Shown here: positions 55,814 to 64,000 of the stretch, piece after piece
How positions within the stretch are numbered: position 1 is the stretch's first letter
How the letters are laid out: each line of letters begins with the position of its first letter
From: Narthecium ossifragum
Taxonomy: Eukaryota; Streptophyta; Magnoliopsida; Dioscoreales; Nartheciaceae
Reading direction: 5' to 3'
Length of the DNA: 64,000 bases
Assembly (NCBI GenBank): GCA_963920575.1
Contig: OY986964.1
Location: forward strand, 19,945,395-20,009,394
Program-made: the position numbers and the translations under genes
Notes under the pieces: generated by a model
Seen by the model: the letters and a program-made list of their open reading frames with translations, nothing else
Databases searched by the model: none
Told to the model about the DNA's origin: nothing

Positions 55814-58800
55814 TGTGAGAACCCGTTCCTCCAACCTGGTCCGACCGCGTTAGGTTGAGGGTCTGACCCGTTTGGCATTGTTTCATAATCGTGTTGATGG
55901 CGAAGACCCCAAGGGCAATTTGGTAAATTGCGCCTTGTCAGTTGACTCCACACCCGCGATGCACAAACACAACCCCCTTGTTTGTTATTTGTGCTTATTA
56001 GAACCTTAGGCGAACTTGGGATCGAAAGATCTGAGTTCGGGCGCGCGGAAGTTGTCTTTAGGATAGCTGCCAGCCCAAACCAATCGATCGCTCCCGAGAG
56101 TGATCGATCAGATTCGAGGTCGGCACCGCCTCCGACGTGTCCGAATAAGGACGCGAACCGACCTAGTCCGATCGATCGCTCGGGGAGCCCGCGAACCGCC
56201 TCTGTTTTCTTTTTTTTCTTCTCTTCTCTTCACCGTTCCTTGGATCCGCGAGGAGAGCTCGATCCAGATGCTTGGGGACATCGCCAGCAACAGGAAGAGC
56301 AGATCCATAGCTCCCTTGGACGGTTTAATCGAGGATTAAACGTGGATTAAGCGTAGTAAGGTAGGATTCTAACCCTATGGCTTGTTTAGGTCTTCTTGGT
56401 TGTTTTATCGCCTATATTGCTGTTCAATTTATGCTAGATGGTTATCCTAGGTATGATTAATATCTTTTTGAAGCTTGATTGGATTTTGGTTGGATTTAAA
56501 CTGAATTTAAGTGGGTTTTTCCTTGACCTATTTCCCGAATTTTCTGTTCTAGCAGAACAGCTGTATTCTAGCTTGTTTTCCGAGTTGTACGTGCATTATC
56601 TCAGTTTATATTCTACATGAAAATTTTAGCTCTCTAAGTTAGCTTTCATTTTCAACTGGTTTCATGATTTTTAGAGCTATGTAGAATTTCTGATGAATTA
56701 AATAGGCTGTCTGTGCTGAAACATGACAGTTGGTTTAAATTGAGGATTTAAGTTGTTTTTCTATATTTATATGAGCTGATTTTTGGAGGGGATGATCTTG
56801 ATGATCTTTGGAAGAGATCGGAAAAGTTTGGTTTTAATCTAAGTTATTTTCAATGGGATGTTGATTAGTTTATCAAATCTGAGATTTTATCGAAAATGTC
56901 GGGTTTGACCTATTTTTGTTTATCCGATCGATGCCGTTTTCGGATATGTAATTCGGAGTATGTGATTGAGTGGGCATATCAAGTTTGATGTCAATTGCAC
57001 GGCTAGAGTGAAAGATATGATTTTCTGAGTTTCGTGATATAATTGGTTTGATTTATGTAAATTGATTATTTTAATCATATCTTGGATATATATTATTTTA
57101 AGCCCGTGCGTGGTTTGTGATTGAACCAGGGGAGTTGCGTGTCGCGCCCCGACCCGCGTAGGCCCAACCGGGCCGGGCGACGCGAAGCGGAACCTAACCT
57201 ACTGCGAAAATTTTGGCGAGGTTTCCCTCTAATCGTAGTGGTTACCCTAGCAATCACAACCATCATGTATTATACAAATATTACAAACTTCAAAAACTGA
57301 AACTGGATAATTATATACAATCCTCAAACAGTGAAATTATACATTTATCACTCCCGTAGGAGACTATCTATAACAAAAAGGTAAAGACTGGAAAATCGCC
57401 ACCTCTCAAGCACCGCCAGACGCCACCACGTCACCAAACACCGCCCCGGTAGGGGCGACCGAAGAAGAGCTAGCGCCAGCACCTGCAAAACGCAGCCCGG
57501 GTAGGTGTGAGCACTAAGCTCAGCAGGGACACTACACTACGACGCTCACAAGGGAGGGAACACAACAGTGTCGCCCTCAAGCAAGACTTCGGTGTGCAGC
57601 AAGGGTCCCATAGCCCTTTGCCGGTGTCCCTAGGTATACCCAATCATGGTCACCCTCAAGGACTGGGCCCATCCTGGGTACACCTAGTGTCGCAGGGTTC
57701 CAGCTGTGGTCACCCTAACGAACTGGGCCCACACTGGTAGCCACTGCGGGCAGGAACAGACACTGCCTGGGCTAGACCCCTCCGAAGGCCCCCAAAGACA
57801 AGAACCGACACCGGTTGCACCCACAACATCTGACTCGAGGCAGACACGACCTATAAACATCAAACAACACGTATTCAAGTCAAACTAACCCTATCATCGA
57901 GAACGACTGAATACTACAAATCGAGTCCTGGACCACGCTACCCGCAACGGTCCTAGAGCTAGATCCGGGCTACCCGAAAGCCCCGGATCGGCAACGCCGT
58001 ACACAGATCCAACTAATGCGCAATACAATGCATGTTATGGACATGCGCAGGATAATATAGGTAAACATGCAACAGTATGTGATGATATATCAAACATGGT
58101 CTGGGCACGGCACACTGCCGCCCCGGGGTGGTGAACAGGTAAATAAGGTCTAATGAGCTGTTGCAGTGGTACCACCACCAACTGCCAGCAATCCACCACA
58201 ACACCTGCACTGGGAAGCAGCCCCGCAAACAACAGCTCACAGATAACACAGATAAAGCCCTCGGCGCACGCCGGCATGCAAGGCTAGGAAAAGCTGTAGG
58301 GCTACCCGCCCGTTTATTCTAAACATCCCCGGTTCACCACTACCCTATTATAGGGCTAACATGCTTAAACCTATGTACCATGTATTAAGACAGTAGAGAA
58401 ACGATACGTGTAAAGCTTCGCGAGCAAAACAAGACAAATCCCTCTCTTTGCCATAGTCGGATCGATCCCTCCCCAAGGGAGGATCGATCCCTCTACTGAC
58501 AGAGAGCAAAAGCTCTACATCACGCCGAGTCCGATCGATCCGTCCTCCCAGGACGATCGATCCGACTCGGGATGGATCGATCCAACTTGCGACGAGAGGG
58601 ATCCATGCTACCCAAGGCACCGGGATCGATCGCCCTCACCAGGGGCCGATCGATCCTGCTCGGGTCAGCATAACCAACAAAGAGGGATCGATCCGTCTCA
58701 CAGACGGATCGATCGGTTGGGTTCTCCGATAAGTCGACGGCTAAAAATACCGCCGGAAAACTCCACCAAATCCCACTAAAACCTGGGATCTAGTAGTACG

Positions 58801-60591
58801 AGGCATTACGAATCCAAAACCGACGGAAATACTACAATCTAACATGTATATAATAAATTCTAAGCATAAGAACATCGACAGCCGGAAAAACTTCCAGAAA
58901 ACCCGAAGACAGTAGGTAGGAATCCCTACCGGAGCAAGAGCAGCTTCAATCCCAGCTGCTATGCCTTGGATCGTCCGCAACCTCTTCGAAATCCAAAGAA
59001 TTCTCAGCCCAAGAATCCGGTTTTCCAAAGAGATCTGAGGAAGAAGGTTCTGTTTGTTTTATAGGCAAACGAATCGACTTAGCAGGATCGATCCGTCCAA
59101 GGAGAGCGATCGATCCAGCCAAGAGAGCGATCGATCCAGCCAAGGAGACCGATCGATCCAGCCAAGGGAACGATCGATCCAACCAAGAGACCGATCGATT
59201 CCTCTCCGAGTCCGATCGATCCGTCCCAAGAGACCGATCGATCCGACTCAACGATCCACGTTCCTATCAAAGACCGATCGATCCCTCTAGCTAGGAAGGA
59301 TCGATCCGTCTCTCGCAGGAAGTTGAACTTGGGTTAAGACTTAAACCCAAGCCCGGATCTTTCGATCCTGGGTCCCACTAACCATTCTAGCCCAACAATA
59401 CCACAAACATGGTCAGTGTGTGCACACGCGAGTGTGAAACAAGTCGACAAGGCGCAATTTACCAAATTGCCCTTGCGGTCCACGACGAGCCACAGGAGTA
59501 GAGGGACGAGTCCTCACATTGCGCCTCCCCTAGGATGTGTAGAATAAGTGGGCCTTAAGTACACCCTTAGTTTTCATTAAAGTATTATTATATTGTTGTC
59601 ATAGATGTTTGATAGTTTAGCTGGGGTTGTATCCCGTTTGTAGGCTTGAGTGCCTACTTCTTCCGCTTTATTCTAGACCGATGCTATGAATACCCTTGGA
59701 GAGCTATAGGCTACGCTCGGAGTTGTGTTTTATCTGACATCATGTTGCAGGCTTACACGTCTGTTTGTGCATGAGCATAACACGCATTTGTTTGCATTAG
59801 ATGAATAGAGGATAGGACGTGGGCGATGGGTTGATCGCCGATCCGAGGCTCTCGGGTAGCTTAGATCTAACCTTAGGGCCGAAGCTGGGTAGTAAGGTCT
59901 AGGATTTAATCTGTTTTAATAATTTGATGATTAGAGGTGATTATTTAGTTGGCTGTAATTGTTGATTGAAGTTTAGAGGTCGTGTCAACCTCGAGGCGGG
60001 TTCTGAGGTGTAGCCGGTGTCCGGTGATCCATGTCTCTTGGGTAGAGGGTGTGCCTACTCAGCGGGTTGAATTCCAGCCAGTAGTGTCCGTTTCCTGCTT
60101 GTGAGACAACAGTGTTGGTTTTCTGCTCACAGGGACATGCGTTGGGGTTATGGGGCCCCTATGTACACCCAGGCTTTGCTTGATGACGACACTGTTGTGT
60201 TCCCTCCTTCCTTTGTGAGTTTCATAGCATAGAATCATGCTGAGCTCATTGCTCACTCCTACTCGGGCTGCGTTTTGCATGTGCATACGTCAGCTCTTCT
60301 TCTGTAGATCCCAACTGGACATGCACATGGTGGCGCGTCGGCTTTTGAGGTGTTCGAGGACTTGGGATTCATTCGATGTTGATGAATTATTTAAGTGTAT
60401 AATTTCCTTCTGTAAGGATTTTGAGGATTAAATATTGTATCAGAATCTTGAATTATAATTGAAATTTTATATTGACCCCAGATCAATTGTTAGTTAGTTG
60501 TTTTTTTATTATAAACGCGCCAGTGATGATTGAGTAGAGTAGGCACCCACATGCCTCGGCCCGGATCGGTTTTCTAAGTCGGGGTGTGACA
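55814..60591 (+). repeat. 5' LTR of a Tekay element, split by a solo LTR
   Basis: It starts TGTGAGAACCCGTTCCTCC and shares TCCGACCGCGTTAGG with the LTR at 27111. It runs to 57139 and resumes at 59524, ending GGGGTGTGACA at 60591. Without the insert it is about 2.4 kb. GATCGATC sites are at about 56084-56175, and GCAATTTGGTAAATTGC at 55915-55931. A primer site follows, so this is a 5' LTR, whose partner is beyond the window. Confidence 0.88.
57140..59518 (-). mobile_element. Solo Tekay LTR, minus orientation (2379 bp)
   Basis: On the plus strand it runs from TGTCGCGCCCCGACC to GAGTCCTCACA. A perfect target duplication TTGCG lies at 57135-57139 and 59519-59523. It is of the same subfamily as the LTRs at 1555 and 61565. 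GATCGATC clusters lie at about 58470-58720 and 59085-59310. GCAATTTACCAAATTGC is at 59454-59470. Confidence 0.92.
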
Positions 60592-60594
60592 ACT

Positions 60595-60609
60595 TGGTAT
60601 CAGATCATG
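60595..60609 (+). other. Primer-binding site of the Tekay element (initiator tRNA-Met type)
   Basis: TGGTATCAGATCATG begins three bases after the LTR end. TGGTATCAGA matches the common plant retrotransposon primer site complementary to initiator tRNA-Met; the usual next bases GC are changed. Confidence 0.85.
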
Positions 60610-60796
60610 CTGTAGGTCCCAGGAATAGGATTAGGCTTGCAGTTAAGGTTTGAGCGTGGATTGGGATAGTTCTAGGGTTAGAACATCCCTGCATGTTTGT
60701 TTGCGCTCATGTGTGATGTGTTTCTGCTTTGTTGATGGTTGCTTGTTTTGTTGCTTTCCGGCTGTGGGATAACGTCTTAGGGGGAGATGTGCATGC

Positions 60797-61010
60797 ATGT
60801 CGGGGTCGTCCGTTCCCTTGCCTGACAATGTCGCCCCCCGTGTCGGAGATGAGCGAGTAGGGAACCGGACGTGTCGCCTTTGCACTCCTTCGACGGTAGA
60901 GGACTGGTTATAGGAGGTGTCCCGGATCACGGATGTGTTGGACATCCTAGAGTATCGCTTGCTTGGGAAGCTTCTGGTTTCTTGCCGACGAGTCACTAAA
61001 TATTCGTAAT
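60797..61010 (+). pseudogene. N-terminal start of a Tekay gag, truncated
   Basis: ATG 60797 opens MSGSSVPLPDNVAPRVGDER, then TVEDWL, an in-frame TAG at 60911-60913, and EVSRITDVLDILEYRLLG up to a TAA at about 61010. The WL...ILDILE pattern suits the beginning of a chromovirus gag. The sequence after about 61010 no longer matches any gag, so the element is broken here. Confidence 0.55.
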
Positions 61011-61564
61011 TAAAATCCTTAATTTACCTTTGTTAGCCCGAGAGCGTTTGTATTTGATAGTTTGTTAGTTGATTTCAGGTTTAATGAAGATTCAAGTTAG
61101 AAATTACAGAAAAGGCTTAATATGCTGAAATACACTGCTCTGTTGACTGTTAGCATAATATTCACCAGATATTATTTTTATGTCAAAATATTCTGAAATT
61201 TGGGTGACATCTAGAAGACATCAAGACGTACAACTTTCATGTTGGGCACTTTCAGAGATTCCTGATGGATGGATAGCATTTTTGAAGAAGATGAAGATAT
61301 TTAGCTGCTGGAAGACTGGTCCGTCAATGTGCGGGAGAATATTTGCCAAATATTTCAGATAAGTCCAAATATTATCAAATCTTCGGGATCTGACAGAAGA
61401 CTTCCAAATATACATCTTTAGTGTTGGACTCATTCTCAAATTCTGGACGGGTTGAACCCAGTTACGACCGGAAGAAGCTGTCAAGATTAAACTAGGAAAT
61501 CCGAGTTGCACTAGAGGTCCAACTCAACCCAAAACCCTAATTCCGGGAATTAGCATATAAAAAG
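61011..61564 (+). other. Unassigned AT-rich segment between the gag start and the last LTR
   Basis: The 550 bp hold no gene. The end reads CCGGGAATTAGCATATAAAAAG, a possible TATA box at 61554-61559 right before the next LTR, so this could be the U3 part of an LTR of another family that was interrupted. Repeated phrases such as CCAAATAT/ATATTTGG occur. I cannot assign it. Confidence 0.35.
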
Positions 61565-63981
61565 TGTCGCGGCCCGACCCGCGAAAGCCCAACCGGGCCG
61601 GGCGACGCGAACCGGAACCTAACGAACGCGGAAAAAGAACGACGAGGGTTCCCTCTAGCCTATTGGTCTCCCTAGCATTCACCAAAACACCCTCAATTAA
61701 AAACAATATAATTAGCAAAACCCCGAACCTCAGATTAAAAACTCAAGTGTTAATATATACAAATCCTCGGAGAGGGGAAGATTCAAAGTACAACATCACT
61801 CCCGTAGGAGACTAACTAACAAAAGGGTAAAGCAGTAAATATCGCCACCTCTCAAAAGCCACCAGGCGTCGCCGCACCGCCGTCCAACTGCCCGGTAGGG
61901 GCCACAGAGGAAGAACTGATGCCTGCACCTGCAAAACGCAGCCCGGGTAGGAGTGAGCACTAAGCTCAGTAGGGATCTACACTACGACACACAGAAGGAA
62001 GGGGGAAACGCAACAGTGTCGCCCTCAAGTGGAATCTGGGTGTATACAGGGGTCCCATAACCCCACCGCGTGTCCCTGAGGCCCACGATCATGGTCTTCC
62101 AGCCGGGCTGGTCACATGTCAGGTCACACTCAGTAGCAGGAAACGACACTGCCAACTCTCAACAGGACACTGAACACTGTTTGGTGGGAAGAGACACCAC
62201 TGAGTATGCAAATCCTCTACTCAAGAGTTTTAAGAAGAACCGGACACCGGCTACACCTCAGATCCAACTTGAGGCCGACACGACCTCTACAATCATCAAA
62301 TAATAAGTGTACCAGTCATCTGAGCCTATCATCGAATCGACTGGACACCACAATTCAAACCGGGTCCTAGCAGCCCAACCCCGGTCCTAGGGCTAAGTCC
62401 GAGCTTCCAGCCTCGGGACGGCGACCCAAGGATCACCCACGCCCTAACCCATGCAACTAATGCACACAACAACAATGCATGCTATGACATACACAGATAA
62501 TAGGAAATGCATGCAACAGTATGTCAAGCATTATATAAGTCTACTGGATCACTGCAGCGGTACTACCAACCGCTGCCAGCCGATCCGCAGCGGGTCCTGG
62601 CATTACGACGGTACCGCGACCGTCAACCGCGGACTCCTGCAACGGGAAGCAACCCCGAAAACGATGATGAACAAACCACAATATAAAATTATATTCCGAA
62701 ATATAATATTATATTCAAAACACCTAAAGCCTCTACTTAGGGCTAATTGATCCGGTCGATCTGACGCCCAAACGACGTCGGATTCAAGATCCAACTTAGC
62801 CACCAGTAGTTGTATAAACCAGGATCATCATATCCAAAAATCATAATCATCCAACGGTTAAATTAACGGGAAAACGCTAATCAGAATCGTTAATCAAACT
62901 AACTTACCCCATTAATTGCTGCAACGCAGCCCTCCAGCAAACAATTCATAAGCAATCGTACATAAATCAGAAAACTATGAAACAAGATGGAATGGAAAGC
63001 TAACGAGTAGAGCTACAACTCTTATGTTTATGAAAAGCCAAGATTATGTACTCGTCGGCCGGAAAACTTGCCGCAAGCCGGCTGTTTCTCAAGAACAGCA
63101 GAAACCCAGAAATCCGAGACTAATCTTGCATAAAACCTACTCAAATCTCAACTGATTAACATGAAACATAAATCAGTTATTCTAACAGGTATAAGGAATC
63201 CAACAAAGTAAGGATCAACAAAATCCAACGGCTAGATCTCAAGAAAACTCGAAATGAACACAGTAGGTATAACCCTACATAGCTGCGCTTTCCTCGGCTG
63301 ATTCCCCGCGATTTGATCACCAACAAGCCTCCAAACCTCTTCAGGGATCTTCCTCTCAATGTCACGAATCCAATGAGCCAAAGAACGCCGAAAAAGATGG
63401 CTGGAGGAGGGAGAACGGAGGTGAGAAAGGTGGCTGCCGGAAACAGGGGAAAAACAGGGCTCCCGGGAGAAGAAGAAAAGAGGAAGAAGAAAGAGAGGAG
63501 AAGGAGGAAGAGGAGGGGAAGAAAGGAGGGGAAAGGGGGAGGGGAAAGCCGGGGAAAGGGGAAGAAAGTGAGGGGAGGGGAGGGAAAGTCCTCCCCCCCT
63601 CTGACAAAGGAGAACGACGGCCGTCGGTGGCCGTCCTCGCGAAGCAGAAAAGCCATCGACGCGATTCCGATCGGTCGCTCCAAGGAGCGATCGATCGTTA
63701 TCGCCCCGGGTCAAAACCAACCGACTCGCTCACGAGTCCGATCGATCGTTCCAAGGAGCGATCGATCGCTCAAGGGTCGTCAGCTGCCCAACGGCAAGCT
63801 TCCGCGCGCCCGAGCTGGGATCTTCCGATCCCGGGTCCACCTAGCCATTCTAAACAAACACTAACACATTCAAGGCCAGTGTGTGCACACGCGGGTGTGA
63901 AACAAACCAACAAGGCGCAATTTACCAAATTGCCCTTGCGGTCTGCAGTGAGCCACAGGGGTAGAGGGACAGGTCCTCACA
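61565..63981 (-). repeat. 3' LTR of a Tekay element, minus orientation (2417 bp)
   Basis: On the plus strand it runs from TGTCGCGGCCCGACC to CAGGTCCTCACA. The reverse is close to 1555-3998 over the full length, including GCAATTTGGTAAATTGC (63917-63933), CAAACGACGTCGGATTC and the pyrimidine-rich block (about 63400-63600, read as purines here). GATCGATC sites lie at about 63685-63770. The element body lies beyond the right edge. Confidence 0.9.
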
Positions 63982-64000
63982 TCCTAATACCCTTAAAGGA
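63982..64000 (-). other. Polypurine tract end of the rightmost Tekay element
   Basis: TCCTAATACCCTTAAAGGA is the reverse of the spacer found just before the LTR at 1555, so the internal region of this element starts here and continues out of the window. Confidence 0.8.

Noticed and set aside
1..64000. tRNA or rRNA genes
   Set aside because: No cloverleaf-like tRNA gene or rRNA-like stretch was noticed on either strand; the tRNA-like matches are the short primer sites after the LTRs.

Overview
This is a flowering-plant nuclear genome window. The evidence is plant Ty3/gypsy retrotransposons (Tekay/Del chromovirus, Tat and Athila lineages), a Tourist-like MITE, a hAT remnant, an L1-type LINE remnant, and one intron-containing plant gene. 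I cannot name the species. The GC-rich first exon and the mix of elements would fit a monocot or early-diverging angiosperm, but this is weak inference. There are no bacterial, viral, plastid, rRNA, tRNA or CRISPR signals.

Layout. Positions 1-42781 are one nested stack of LTR retrotransposons. The outermost layer is an Athila/Tat-like element (D), of which only the 3' part remains in view (37579-42781). A Tekay-like LTR (C: 4572-4763 and 36949-37578) lies in D. Inside C sit a Tekay LTR remnant (3999-4571) that itself received the Tekay element ending at 3998, and a complete Tat element (B, 4764-36943, perfect GGTAT target duplication). B carries a complete, young Athila element in its gag region (E, 9741-23926, target duplication GCTAG) and a solo Tekay LTR between its two RNase H domains (27111-29619). 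Another solo Tekay LTR (39718-42151) lies inside the LTR of D.

Positions 42782-51853 are a small genic island. It holds a broken AP2/ERF gene fragment cut by the D LTR, a B-family LTR fragment, a BAM/CLAVATA1-like leucine-rich repeat fragment, and one apparently intact gene of 13 exons (44983-49921). That gene encodes a BRCC45/BRE homologue, a subunit of the BRCA1-A/BRISC type deubiquitinase complexes. An intron of it carries a 331-bp MITE. Downstream are a long foldback repeat, a TATA-led gene start of unknown identity, and an 801-bp non-autonomous hAT element with an 8-bp target duplication.

Positions 51854-64000 return to retrotransposons. They comprise a solo LTR (51854-54640), an L1-type LINE 3' fragment with RNase H, and a Tekay 5' LTR (55814-60591) with its tRNA-Met primer site and a broken gag start, itself split by a solo LTR (57140-59518). 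Last comes the 3' LTR of another Tekay element in minus orientation that runs out of the window.

Points that stand out are dense arrays of the palindrome GATCGATC in the LTRs of otherwise unrelated families, an antisense open frame with a strong splice acceptor in the 3' region of B, nonsense mutations that look like C-to-T deamination, and the high share of solo LTRs. All target duplications, exon borders and counts were read by eye from the sequence.
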